64,000 bases of DNA from Gerris lacustris (GCA_951217055.1 OX578276.1:36294205-36358204); one strand, 5' to 3'; positions 10,570 to 20,280 are shown, numbered from the stretch's first letter. Program-made: numbers and translations. Notes: generated from the letters alone by a model not told the origin.

Positions 10570-10630
10570 TCCCTCAGCAGAGCACAGGTAGTTAGGGATT
10601 CGTTTTGTCTTTTTATGTCATTTAGTTTAG

Positions 10631-11460
10631 GATAGGATCTGCTACCACCATCCCCGGCTATATATTTCGTCCGGCAGTGATGGTGGGTTCCCAAGAGCCA
10701 CTCTTGGCAGTAGGGAGGCAGATTCCTTGTTTTAATTATTTATTTATTTATTAGTAATTTATTTTAGGTTAGGATAGGATCTGTTACCACCATCCCCGGC
10801 TATATATTTCGTCCGGCAGTGATGGTGGGTTCCCAAGGGCCACTCTTGGCAGTAGGGAGACAGATTCCTTTGTTTTATTTATTTATTTTAATTTAGAATT
10901 AGGTAATTAGTCTATAGAAATTTTAGCCCTAGATTTAGTACCGGTCTCCGTCACCACCTGTCCCGTTTATTTGTTCCACGCGGAGGCAGGGGGGTTTCCT
11001 TTCCACTACACACCAGAGTGGAGGGAAGGCGGTGGTCGGATAATTTGTGATATTAGTTTTAGGCTTAGCATAGGAACACCACTAGTTACCATTAGGATTA
11101 AGAATTTGTGATATTAGGTTAGCATTTATTTAGCTGTGATACTAGTTTAGGTAAATTTTAATCTTAGGTTTATTATTTAGATTAGGACTGGTCTCGCTAC
11201 CACTCTCCCCGGCTATATTTTTCGTCCGGCAGGAAGAGTGGGTTCCTTTGTGATTCACTCACAAGGGAGGCGAGATCAGGAAGCTTGTGATACTAGGATT
11301 AGGTTTATCTGTGATACTAGGATTAGTCGTTCAATGTTCTTGTCTCAGCTAGTTTAGGACCGTCCTCATTACCATCTGCCCCTCGCTTATTATATCGCTC
11401 ACGGGGCAGATGGGTTCCCTTGTAGCTAATTTTGGGCACAGGGAGGTGAGGACAGTGCAG
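10631..11460 (+). repeat. Five tandem three-way-junction RNA units in the LINE 3' UTR
   Basis: Units lie at about 10635-10726, 10777-10868, 10940-11039, 11185-11280 and 11362-11453. Each has an outer stem (for example GTCCTCA 11362-11368 with TGAGGAC 11447-11453, or TGGTCTCGC 11189-11197 with GCGAGATCA 11270-11278). Inside are a first hairpin (for example ACCATCTGCCCC 11371-11382 with GGGGCAGATGG 11403-11413) and a second hairpin beginning GGTTCC and ending GGGAGG. Stem sequences differ between units while pairing is kept; the junction strings GGTT(C/T)CC and GGGAGG or close variants are conserved. This covariation supports selection on RNA shape. Confidence 0.75.
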
Positions 11461-11984
11461 AAGTCTTTGCTGAGAGCTAACCTTCGTCCGTTTGACAGGT
11501 GCTTGTCGACAATGTAGCACCCCCCGGCAGTCCATCAGCTGACAGCCGGTCGTAGGCGTGGCTGCTTCATTGGCTCTTGGGGTTCTCTGGGGTCACGCCT
11601 CCCTGGGAGTGGTTGCCGGGAGCGAAGGTAAACTTGACGGAGGCAGGGGAACCGGGTCGAACGGTAATCATCTTGGGGGATGGCTGCTTCTGGGGGGCCT
11701 TGGGGGTCGCGGGGTGGTCCTCGGTCTCGGCCGGTCGAATAACCAAAGGTCAGCACCGGCATCGATGGACTGCAACCCTCCTCCCTCAGACAGGTGCTAA
11801 GGAACCAGGAGGACTAAGGGGGGTGATGGAAAAGGGTCCTCCCCTACAGACACTAAAGCATTTAGTGGAGTAGCAATAGTGGAGGACCGACAAACTGTCC
11901 CGGCGCCAATAGCCGATTAATAATCGGCTGACGCGCCTTTGGGGGGAGGGAGACGGGTTTAGTCGGTAGGGCTGCATTGCAAAC
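11461..11984 (+). other. GC-rich 3' tail of the retrotransposon
   Basis: Base composition still matches the element, and no gene is recognised. A perfect short hairpin (AGCCGATTA / TAATCGGCT) lies near 11909-11926. The tail ends without poly(A) or a simple repeat at the junction with the mariner-type repeat. Open frames on both strands here are proline- and glycine-rich by-products of G runs. Confidence 0.5.
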
Positions 11985-12090
11985 TGCATGCATTCTGAAC
12001 CATTTTTCTAAATAATATTTTTTGATACCATCAAAAATTAGAGTAGTTAACTCTTGGTAATTTAACACCCTGTACCCAAAATAAATAAAA
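11985..12090. repeat. Middle part of the split mariner-type repeat
   Basis: It continues the repeat begun at 4600-4724 (CATTCTGAACC, CTAAATAATATT, GTAGTTAACTCTTG, then CACCCTGTAC) and matches 50800-50905. It is interrupted again by the dispersed repeat at 12095-12404 and resumes at about 12420. Confidence 0.65.
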
Positions 12091-12094
12091 ATAA

Positions 12095-12410
12095 ACTGCC
12101 AAACGTTTACGCGAGCGTTGCGCGTGAACGCTTGAACGGATAACGTTGTCCAACGAACTCGTCCTGGGCATTTGTAAATTGAACATGTCTACCAAATTGC
12201 ATCAAAATCGGTCGACATTTGCTCAAGTTATCGTCGCACGTTTCAAGATTCGCGGACACACAGACAGACAGACTCGGAACCAAAAATGTTCCCTGATGTC
12301 TTAAACGGATTTCTGTCTTGGAATTTTTAAAATCGAAGACATAAAACTTTTTCGTTCACAAAAGTGAACACAATGCTTCCGTTAACTTTGGTAAGCTCGG
12401 AAGCAATATC
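12095..12410 (+). repeat. Dispersed repeat B, copy 1
   Basis: A repeat with the blocks AACGTTGTCCAACGAACTCG, CAGACAGACAGACTCGGAACC, ATTTCTGTCTTGGAATTTTT and a terminal nested hairpin at 12375-12404 (GCTTCCG ... CGGAAGC around TTA(A/C)C ... GGTAA). Other copies end near 19219, 28139, 31830 and 39033, all in the same orientation. It is inserted in the mariner-type repeat. Confidence 0.7.
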
Positions 12411-12414
12411 ATTA

Positions 12415-12545
12415 TTAGGGGTTTAAGTACAAGTAGGAGTTTTTTCGAAAACCCAAAAATAAGATAATTTTTCCTCTTGGACACTTTGTAGACTATAGAT
12501 TATTGATAAGGTCTCTCAACTACTCTTATAACATTTCTTATAGTT
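12415..12545. repeat. Right end of the split mariner-type repeat
   Basis: GGGTTTAAGTACAAGTAGGAG, AAAACCCAAAAATAAG and CCTCTTGGACACTTT match in reverse the start of the element near 49990-50100, completing the interrupted copy. Confidence 0.6.
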
Positions 12546-12567
12546 TTTTTTTTATTATTAATTTCAG

Positions 12568-12672
12568 TATATTGGTGACATAAGTCTGAAGATAACCTTA
12601 GGCAGTCTTGCAGTACTCAACTTGTTCACAGGTGGAGTTATATGCTACCTTGGTGAACATATCCATTCTCAG
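12568..12672 (+). CDS. Odorant receptor (7tm_6), third-last exon
   Basis: This exon of 35 codons is preceded by ATTTCAG and followed by the donor GTAAGA. It reads a membrane segment (SLAVLNLFTGGVICYLGE), matching the sixth membrane segment of insect odorant receptors, which lies before the conserved C-terminal motif. The receptor would sit in the dendrite membrane of olfactory neurons and form a ligand-gated channel with Orco. The two following exons (13733-13891, 15211-15264) join in phase 0 to give the receptor's C-terminus. The 5' exons encoding most of the protein are not in this window; they would lie upstream of the transposon-filled first 12 kb or be lost. Without them the subfamily cannot be named. 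It is not Orco-like in its last residues. Confidence 0.85.
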
Positions 12673-13732
12673 GTAAGAAGAACCTACCCTTAAAAAAATA
12701 ACATTAAAAAATTGGAAATTATACAATTGATGCTATTTTTGGCGAGTAATTATAGATTCAAGCTCTAGTTGTACGCGCCAAGGGGCTTGTGTTAGGCCTG
12801 AATTAACTGAGACAAGGGAAAGAAAATAATATAATGAAAAAAGGGAGGTTCCCTCTTTCCTCTCTTGGTTCCCCCCCTCTTCCCCAAGAGAAGTTCCCCA
12901 ACCAAGAGGGGAAAGGCTGGTGACCCGGGTCAAAGTTGCCTATATGTATATGTCTAGCTGAGACCGTAAAAAATAACAAAATAAACTAATTAAAATCTTC
13001 TCGCAGAAAGAAAAATAAACTGAATTAAAATTTAAATAAAATAACAAGACCTTCTTAAATGGCGTAAACACTAGTAACACTAAAGATATTCGACATAAAG
13101 TAAAAATAAGACACTATGAATCCTGTGGATGGGTTTTCCTCCGATACTATTTTATGGTTCCTCTTCACTTAGAAATATACTGCGTTGCCCTTGCTGACGG
13201 CAAGAGAAATGCAGATTAGACTTGGTGGGAAATAATTTAAGATTTAAGTTGCATTGCAAAATTGGTTGTATTGACCTATATACTTGAGATAGTCGAAGGA
13301 CAGAAACGATTGTCTGGTCATTGTAATATGTAATGTATATTGTGGTTATACAATTATATATTTATTGATTTATTTGTTTTTAAAGTAAATAAATAAATAT
13401 ATAATTGTACAACCACAATTATATATTTTGGATAAACAACAAAGCGTTAATTATCAGTTCAATTGATACTGGAGATATTCAGTATGTTGTAAAATTTATA
13501 CTTAAAGAATCCTCTGGAAGCGGTTAGGGGGTCGATACCATTTACACTTGAAAATCACTGGCCGAATTTTGACTTTACAAAAAAACTGTGCGAATACGAG
13601 GTGTCCTTGAGTATTTAGAAATATTCAGTTTTAGCAGGAACTGTCCTATATAATAGTTAGATCCAGCAAGCTTTTACGATAAGCTGTTCAAGTAATAAGA
13701 TTTTGTTTTACTTATAATTGGTATATTGCCAG
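12673..13732 (+). other. Odorant receptor intron, with a foldback repeat
   Basis: A GT-AG intron of 1060 bases. It contains an inverted repeat with 28-base arms (13339-13366 and 13392-13419, centred on TTTGTTTTTAAAG) typical of a small foldback MITE, and a pyrimidine/purine-rich block at 12840-12920. No other feature was recognised. Confidence 0.6.
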
Positions 13733-13891
13733 GGTGAGAAGGTGAGGGAGGAGCTATACTTCACTAACTGGTACGACTGGCCTGAAGATATGAAGAGGAC
13801 TCTGAGGATCACACTGGCCAGGACATTAAACCCTCCTAGACTTTGTGGAGCCTACTTTACTATAACCCCCAACTACGAATCATTCTTAAAG
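13733..13891 (+). CDS. Odorant receptor (7tm_6), second-last exon
   Basis: This exon of 53 codons lies between an AG acceptor (TTGCCAG) and the donor GTAAAA, phase 0 on both sides. It carries the best signature of the family: GEKVREELYFTNWYDWP, corresponding to the usual E-x-V-x-x-A-x-Y-x-x-x-W-Y motif of the third intracellular loop, followed by a basic helix and the segment before the last membrane helix, in which Pro-Pro and Gly-Ala-Tyr-Phe are visible. No stop or frameshift is present, so the gene looks functional in this part. Confidence 0.92.
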
Positions 13892-14274
13892 GTAAAAACA
13901 ACACACCAATAAGTCAACATTCGATTGGGTCACATTTCTTTACAAGTGATATTGTGCATTTTCAGAATTAATAGGATTAACTGTGTAAGCTTAAACTTGG
14001 ACTGTCGTATCATCGCTATTTGTGCTAGTTATTTCTACTTACGATTTTTTTCTTTATTAAATAACACAACTACAATATTTTATGTGTAGTGTTCATAAGT
14101 GTTAAAGATATATGTTTTTTTGATAGTGTATTACATGAGAAAGGTAATAATCCAGTGGCTATAACTTTCGGCTGGGTTCGCTTACAATAGGTTAGTTATA
14201 ATTATAAAAAGCATATAAAGAAATGAGATAATGAGATTATAAGTATTTGATAATAGCAATAATTAAAATGATGA

Positions 14275-14620
14275 TTAAAGATAAACATTATTGAATGAGT
14301 ACATCTCTTGTGGCCAATGCCTTTTCAGGCGGCGAGGTGGGTTATCTGGAATAATTTGGGATGCAAGAAGTTCTACTAGAGGATTGGGGTGATTGGATAA
14401 TGATTCGTGGAATGTACGATACCGGGATTCAGATAGGTCTCGGACAAAGGGAATATTAAGTTCGTTGTGGAGAGTGAAGTTAGAAACGTAGAACGGGGGT
14501 GTCTGTGATTTTTTTAAGCATCTTAGATTGAATTGTTTGTATTCGACGAATGTTGGATGGCTTGGTATTACCCACACTTCTAGATCGTAGGTCCAAACTG
14601 CGATTTGGAGAGTATTATAT
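14275..14620 (-). pseudogene. Jockey-clade retrotransposon, RT C-terminal fragment
   Basis: Read on the - strand this is the end of a Jockey-type ORF2: AVWTYDLEVWV (for the usual IWTYGIQLWG), then PFYVSNFTLHNELNIPFV, and finally SNHPNPLVELL and PRRLKRHWP close to the stop. These motifs follow the RT thumb and include no catalytic residues. The fragment is 5'-truncated, as most LINE copies are. It lies in the last intron of the odorant receptor in antisense orientation. Confidence 0.8.
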
Positions 14621-14754
14621 TCTTAGTAATGGAATAAATTATGTATAATACAGTCCTGCTTCTATCCCCAGAAAGCTTTGGAAGCAAAACTATTTAGGCA
14701 TTTCATTTTATTCCTAGGCCTACATGATAACAGGAAACATAGCCATTAATACCT

Positions 14755-14791
14755 AGCATGAGCCCCGCGTGAAGCGCGAGGTAAAGGCTAG
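14755..14791 (+). mobile_element. Helitron 3' end (+ strand)
   Basis: AGCATGAGCCCCGCG with GAAGCGCGAGG forms a GC-rich hairpin and is followed shortly by CTAG (14788-14791) and then T. A hairpin before CTRR and insertion before T are Helitron hallmarks. The sequence resembles the end of the autonomous Helitron at 20707-20765 (AGCATGAAACCCGCGCG), so this is probably a non-autonomous relative. The 5' end was not located. Confidence 0.55.
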
Positions 14792-15210
14792 TCTTGAATA
14801 AGATAGTTAAGGTCTAAAGTGCCTTAAGTTGGTTCCATTAAAGGATTGTTCGGCTGTGCTCGACTGGCCAGGGCACTGCTGTGCCCCCAGATACTGACAA
14901 CTTGGCATAATTTTCTCTCCATCTTGCGTTTCTTTTCTAATAAGATTAAACGTTTCGTAAATCAGTCAAGACTATTCTACCCCTTTAGAGTTGCGATAGA
15001 AACGATGGGACACACATCTATCAAGACTCCCGTGTAAACAAATGAGATTAAGATAATATCTTTTAGTTGTTGATATTTTATAAAAATAATTTCCATTGAA
15101 ATCAGAAGTAAATATAATGTCTAGCAAGATCGTATCAATTAATATTTGGTAACAGTACTTTGTGTAAACACATATTAACTAAACTAATATTGTTGTATTT
15201 GTTGAAACAG

Positions 15211-15264
15211 TTGCTGAATGGGGCTTACTCGTTGATGAACCTGCTGATCGCGTTCAAAAAATAA
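15211..15264 (+). CDS. Odorant receptor (7tm_6), last exon
   Basis: After the acceptor GAAACAG, 17 codons and a stop (TAA 15262-15264) read LLNGAYSLMNLLIAFKK, the end of the seventh membrane helix and the short extracellular tail. A tiny last exon in phase 0 is the usual arrangement in insect receptors. AATAAA overlaps the stop codon (15260-15265) and could serve as the polyadenylation signal. Confidence 0.85.
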   Translation: MLNGAYSLMNLLIAFKK

Positions 15265-15552
15265 ACTTTGTCTCAACTCATTCCTCTCAGCACCCTGAAC
15301 ATAGACTTACTGGCACGGTGCGGTGTCTCAATCTGTTTGCTGTGTACATCCCCTTGCTCCTTGACTTTGACTCATCTGCTTCAATCTTATAGCTACTATC
15401 TACTATAGGCCGGGCGCACATTGAGATGCAGGTGGCGTAGTTGGCACAGAGCAGGGCAGGGTAGTTTCTGTAAACCACAGAAGTGAATTGAAACGCAGAG
15501 CAGGGCAGGAACCTGACCTACGGATCTAGCACAGGAAACGTGTTGCACACTA
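15265..15552. other. Downstream of the receptor gene
   Basis: Moderately GC-rich non-coding sequence containing the receptor 3' flank. GCAGAGCAGGGCAGG occurs near 15450 and again near 15498, suggesting a short local duplication. No gene was recognised. Confidence 0.4.
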
Positions 15553-16099
15553 AACAATTGATTGGATTTTATTTATTTATTTTATTTATTATAAATGTTT
15601 CACAGATATAATACATAAATTAGAAATAACACATAGATAATAGTGCATTGTGAAAACCCTCAATAGCTTGCAAAGCTAGAGTGAGGGTTCCGTCCTGACG
15701 CATATATATAATTTACAGATTTATTGAAAAGCATAAAAGATATCTTCTTATTATAAATAATATTTAGTTTTACAATTTCTACTTAATAATAAGCCTGCAA
15801 TTTTTATAGAATAAATACATTTTGTTATAACTTACAATTGTAGGTCTTATTATTATTATATAATTTCCAATGCTAAATCATATCTGTCAGAAACTTAGTA
15901 ATACTTTTTTTATAAGTCCTATAGTTTGAACAATTTTTTACAGTTAATGGCAACTCATTATATAGCTTAGCTCCCAGGTATTCTACATTCAGTAATTTTT
16001 TGTGGTCTTGCATGGAGGAAGTTTTACGTTAAACATGGTTCTTTGTCTTGTGCTATATTTGTGATCAATGTGTTGTTTGTTTTGTTTATAATAATAACA

Positions 16100-16792
16100 T
16101 TAAATAGATTTTTTAAATAATTCGGTCACCGGTAATACTTCAAAGTCTTTGAAAACTTGATCTGAAGGATAGTCTCTTTTACGTTTTAGGCATATTTTTA
16201 TCATTTTTTTCTGAGTTGTATTTAACTTCGCTAAATGAGATTTTGCTGCAGTACCATATGCTAAGATACCATAATTAATAAGTGATTCTACTAATGCATG
16301 ATAGACTGTCTTTAAGATGGGAAGAGAAGAAAAATTTCTTAAAATAACGAAGGTATGTATAGTTTTATTTAAATTTGCTACGAGGGTCCTGATATGAGTT
16401 TTCCACGAGAGATGTTGATCCACCCAAAGCCCTAAGTATTTTACCGTGGCTGCTTTATCAACTTGGTTTTGACAGCCACATTGATTTTTCTTGGTGTCAC
16501 ACATTGCAGCGCAATTACATTCGTGCAGGTTGGAGTCGGCACTTGGTTGGCCTCAGATGTCTAACGAGAATGTTATACATTTAGTTTTACTTGCATTTAA
16601 CGCTAATCCATTTGAATCTAACCATCGTTTGGTATCCTGAGGGCAGCCGGATTTCACTTGTATAGGTTGGCTCTTAACTTGATCTATTTTACAGATTTGA
16701 AACCTTTCTGTCAGATAACTTGTGAGTAGAGAGTGCGCAACACCTCTTTTACCCATCTTATTCAGTTTATTTATTAGTAATGCATGGTTCAC
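16100..16792 (-). pseudogene. CR1/L2-like RT, palm and thumb remnant lacking the YADD box
   Basis: The - strand frame carries AFDSVNHALLINKLNKMG (first catalytic Asp just upstream, FLDIKKAFDS), SLLTSYLTERFQ and VKSGCPQ. It then jumps directly to WLDSNGLALNASKTKCI, so the segment that should hold GTILGPxLF and the YADD catalytic box has been deleted near 16640. After a frame change the thumb follows: KYLGLWVDQHLSWKTHI, LVESLINYGILAYG and a basic C-terminus. Enzyme activity is impossible. Confidence 0.85.
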
Positions 16793-17659
16793 GCTGTCAA
16801 AAGCTTTCTTTATATCGAGAAATACGGCTAAGCACTTTTTATTTCGATCTAAGCTGCTTACTACATTACATATTAATCTAATGATGGCGTCTGATGTATT
16901 TTTGTTTTCTCTAAAACCGAACTGTCTTTCCGATAATAACCTGTTTGATTCTAAATATTCATTTAATCTGTATTTTATAATTTTCTCTAGTAATTTCGCT
17001 GGATTGATATGGGGCGGTAATTATTCGGATTTGTTTTTTTCCCTTTTTTTTAAATATCGGGGTTACGACAGCAGTCTTAAATCTGTTGGGGAATTGGCCG
17101 ATAGATAGGCAAGTATTGAAGAGGTGTTACAGAGGTTTAGTTATGAACTGTGAACATTCTTTTAAGTACTGGGCTTTAAGACCGTCTAATCCTGGAGAGG
17201 TATCATTATTTAAGCTTGCGATATGCTTTTCTATTTCGATTTCCGAGACAGGTTTGAGAAAGATGGAATTTAGTGTTGTATACTGAGCTGTAGATAAGGG
17301 TTGTTGACATTTTCAATTTTGTTTTAAAAAGGAATTTATATTATCACCCACGGAAATAAAAATAATATAATAATATAATATTCGTTCATTTTATTAGCCA
17401 GCTGTTCTTTATTGTTTATATCAAAAGCTTGACCGTTTATTTCTACGCATTCGATTTCTTCTCTTGTTTTTGTTTTCCTACTTAAACTTTCGTTTATAAC
17501 AGTCCATAATTTATTTACAGTTAGATTACCTCTCTCTATTTTTTCTTTAAAATAATTGTACTTCGATTTATTTATTAATTTCACCAGCATGTTCTTGTAA
17601 TAGATGTGTTTATTTTTTAAGACTGTATTAAATGGGTATTTTTTCCGTCTATTGTACAA
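16793..17659 (-). pseudogene. CR1/L2-like ORF2, linker and RT fingers, frameshifted
   Basis: The region between endonuclease and palm. One open piece (17659-17336) has the basic linker (YNRRKKYPFNTVLKNK, KLWTVINESLSRK). The remainder is broken by stops, but reads toward the FLDIKKAFDS motif at its end. Confidence 0.7.
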
Positions 17660-17794
17660 TTTATCCCGTATTCTCAGGGAGACTAATATAGCTTGAGTAA
17701 TGTAAGGCTTAAGGGTTTTATATTTTGCGCTAAGTTTTTTGTAGTTACTAGGGTACTTTGATTAAGGGCTTCCTGTAAGTTATTAATTATGGTG

Positions 17795-18562
17795 TCAGTA
17801 ATAGCGTTTACATCGGATGGCTTGTATATTGCCTCCCACGAAACATTTTCCACAAGCATTAAACTGATTTACATTTACATTTTTAACCGCTATGGTTTTA
17901 GTAGAAGAACTAGTATTCACTAATAATTTTAAATGCAGACAAGTAGGGAGATGGTCAGTTATGTTATAAGACAGAACGTAGGGGTTTAACTTAATGTCGT
18001 ATATGGTGTTTCTAACCCAGATATGATCCAGACAGGCAGCCTCTCTCGTCGGGATATTTATGCAACTTACAAAACCTTCCTGGCTCAACATATTTAAATA
18101 ATCTAACACATTGGGATCGTCTTGATCCGTAGTATCAATATTAAAATCGCCGACGAGAATTTGGCACTGATAACTTCTTTTTAATTTAAGATAATTCGAC
18201 AAGTTTGATAAGAATTGATTGATATTTATTTTCCCATGCCACGATCTGTATAAACATGTTATAAGTATTTCTTTTCCTAAGTATTTTGCTTTAAAGGAAG
18301 CACTGTTACACCCTTTAACAGGTTCTACCTGACTTTCCACTATCTCTATTTTTTTTTTTTTTACAAAAATAACAATACCTTCGTTCTGATTGAACCCCTC
18401 GTGTGTTATAGTATTGTATCCGTCAATACTTATTGAACTATGCAAAGTTGTAAGCCAAGCTTCTGTTAGAATTATAACTTCATATTTGACCATTAAATCC
18501 GTTACAATAACTTCCAGAAGAGAAACATTTTTATTTACACTTCGGATATTAGTATGAAACAT
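17795..18562 (-). pseudogene. CR1/L2-like ORF2, endonuclease domain
   Basis: A 255-codon open stretch of the APE-type endonuclease, which nicks the target in intact elements. FHTNIRSVNKNVSLLE starts the domain; LTEAWL provides the catalytic glutamate; LVGDFNIDTTD holds the Asp-Asn pair; LDHIWVR and the terminal NITDHLP give the last conserved Asp and His. All core residues are visible, although the downstream RT is broken. Confidence 0.85.
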
Positions 18563-18642
18563 TTTAATCGGCTCTCTATTGAAATTAACAATATCTTTAT
18601 TTTGGTGAATTTTAGTTTCGATATTTTTCTCATTTAATTTAT

Positions 18643-18906
18643 TTAATAAATCAAATACCTGATTGTGGACTTATTTGGAGAATAAAAACAACGATAATAA
18701 AGGAAACGCAACAGTCTGGCAAGATCTTGCTGTGTGTGGATAGGTATAGCCGGTGTTCCTTGCTCCTTCCTGACCAGAGTGGTAAAATTTGAGCGCCAAA
18801 TAAATTCATAGCCCTTTTCTCTGGCTAGAGTGTAGGTTTGATCCAAGAGTCGCCGGGTTGCTGGGGTCAGGTGTTCTGTTAAGTTAATTCGGCCTGGTGG
18901 CAGCAT
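18643..18906 (-). pseudogene. Retrotransposon ORF1 fragment with FP25K-like C-terminal domain
   Basis: An 87-codon stretch reads NLTEHLTPATRRLLDQ, AREKGYEFIWRSN, LVRKEQGTPAIPI and TQQDLARL. This resembles the C-terminal domain that ORF1 proteins of many insect LINEs share with the baculovirus FP (few polyhedra) family. It lies just upstream of ORF2 in the same orientation, so it is the end of this element's ORF1. Its N-terminus, usually a coiled coil, is absent. Confidence 0.7.
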
Positions 18907-19059
18907 AGGGGCAAATGCTTCCCGAGTTATCTTGTTTAGCTACTTGTTTGAACGAACTGAGGCAGTAGTTGCGTGTGTCTTGACGACAGCATTTTATTAT
19001 AATCGGCTTAGCCACTCAAAAAAAAACTAATAAAGTGTAGTTTTTAAGATATGTTGGTT

Positions 19060-19223
19060 CGCAAAAATTGAACGACAGACAGACACGGAACCAAAAATGT
19101 TCCCTCATGTCTGAAACGGATTTCTGTCTTGGAATTTTTGAAATTGAAGACCTAAATAGTTTTCTTTCTTTTGAACGATCACTCACATAGCTTCCATTAC
19201 CTTCGGTAAGCTCGGAAGCTATA
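19060..19223 (+). repeat. Dispersed repeat B, copy 2
   Basis: ACAGACAGACACGGAACC, the TGTCTTGGAATTTTTGAAAT block and the terminal nested hairpin at 19190-19219 identify it. Confidence 0.75.
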
Positions 19224-19224
19224 C

Positions 19225-19390
19225 TTTATCAGAGTGTGTTTTGAGAATATCAGACTCTTAGGATAGTTCAAAGTAAGCTTTTTAGCATTTTAAAAAAAAC
19301 ACTGTATATTCACTTTACAGTTAAACACTATACAGTGTGGCCTACGGACCCTAGCTGTGTGCTGACTAGCACACACTTGACCTGTTTATT
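19225..19390 (+). repeat. Dispersed repeat G, 3' part
   Basis: From ATACTTTATCAGAGTGT to GACCTGTTTATTTAA this matches 36045-36212 closely. It includes GTGGCCTACGGACCCT and a hairpin, GTGTGCT-GACT-AGCACAC, near the end. Confidence 0.75.
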
Positions 19391-20155
19391 TAAATATACG
19401 AATTTAATCGTATACTAACTAGTTTTGCTGGGAAATGTCTAGTTCTTGAGAATATCACAATATTTCCAAAAGGTAAGAGACGAGTCCTATCTTGAAGGAA
19501 TTATTAATAATTGTATATTTTGATCACATTATCAAAAAATAATTTTCGTATTTGACGATAGTCTGCTTCCACGTCAAACCTGATTGAGAAATAGTAACAA
19601 TACAATTATTTGATTGTGCAACACTAGTTTTAAATTAACTAATTAAATTAACGAAAACTACTTAAAGATACAAGTAAAATGAATTTTTTGTGCTACATCA
19701 ATTTTTCATAAACGAAATATTTAAAAGCCAGGTAATAAAATCGATGGAGAGTTAAAGAGATGGGTGCAATTTAAATTATTTCAAAGGGTAACCAAGCGGA
19801 AGCTTAACGGGAGCTTAGTCTAAAGACGTTGGGTGCAAAGTCGTGAGAATCACCCACTACATCCCAAGTAGAATCTGAAACATTTATCTGGGTTAGAATC
19901 CTCACGATAATCCACTATATATTGTAGCTGTTATCTATATCTCCATTATCTAACACACTGCCTTATAACACTGACCAACATTCATCTCCATTACACGAAC
20001 CAACACTTGAGTTATTTCTCATCGTGCAAGAATAACTTAACACAATTATGTGAATCTTCTGTAGTTAGTTTTTAACATAAAACAACCCTTTTTCATTTAA
20101 AAAAAAAATTAATCGCTTCACAACCAAATAATAATAAAGAGGAAATCACAGGGAA
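19391..20155. other. No recognised gene
   Basis: AT-rich sequence with no open frames of note and no match to the other repeats that I could see. Confidence 0.4.
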
Positions 20156-20280
20156 GTACTTTTTAGGGTTTCGTCGGTTTGAGGTCCCAAACCGTGTAAA
20201 TCCATCAAAATCTCAAAATCGAATTTTCACGCCATCACAATACTTTCTTATTATATGAGAAAGTAAAAATATAAACTAAG
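20156..20280 (-). repeat. Dispersed repeat C, 5' part (- strand)
   Basis: In reverse complement, ACTTTCTCATATAA through AAAGTATTGTGATGGCG and GATTTTGATGGATTTACACG matches the start of the copy at 56560. Confidence 0.75.

Larger units (their letters stand above)
4725..11984 (+). mobile_element. Near-intact I-like non-LTR retrotransposon (LINE with RNase H)
   Basis: The parts, in order, are a 5' UTR of partial monomers (4725-5356), a Gag-like ORF1 with three zinc knuckles (5357-6883), ORF2 with apurinic endonuclease, reverse transcriptase, RNase H and a terminal CCHC motif (6884-10569, one frameshift), and a long 3' UTR with five folded repeats (10631-11460) and a GC-rich tail. The ends are defined by the interrupted mariner-type repeat on either side (4600-4724 and 11985 onward). 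CATT occurs at both junctions and may be a short target duplication. No poly(A) tail is present at the 3' end. RNase H after RT suggests the I group (I, Nimb, LOA, R1-related); exact clade would need a tree. The element is far more GC-rich than its surroundings. Confidence 0.85.
13892..15210 (+). other. Odorant receptor last intron, with transposon insertions
   Basis: A GT-AG intron of 1319 bases. It holds a Jockey-type retrotransposon fragment on the - strand (14275-14620) and a Helitron 3' end on the + strand (14755-14791). Confidence 0.7.
15553..18945 (-). mobile_element. CR1/L2-like non-LTR retrotransposon, decayed
   Basis: On the - strand the order is an ORF1 fragment (18906-18643), endonuclease (18562-17795), linker and RT pieces (17659-16100) and a 3' UTR ending in an AAAT/ATAAA-type simple repeat (about 15590-15553). 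Such microsatellite tails are usual in the CR1/L2/Crack group. Several frameshifts and an internal deletion make it non-functional. Confidence 0.8.

Noticed and set aside
10764..10773. TTAGGTTAGG in the LINE 3' UTR, suggesting a telomere-targeted element
   Set aside because: Only two telomere-like units in one place, and the element is inserted in a mariner-type repeat, not in telomeric DNA.
11323..11873. Proline- and glycine-rich frames in the LINE 3' tail
   Set aside because: By-products of G/C-rich sequence; no motifs, overlapping on both strands.
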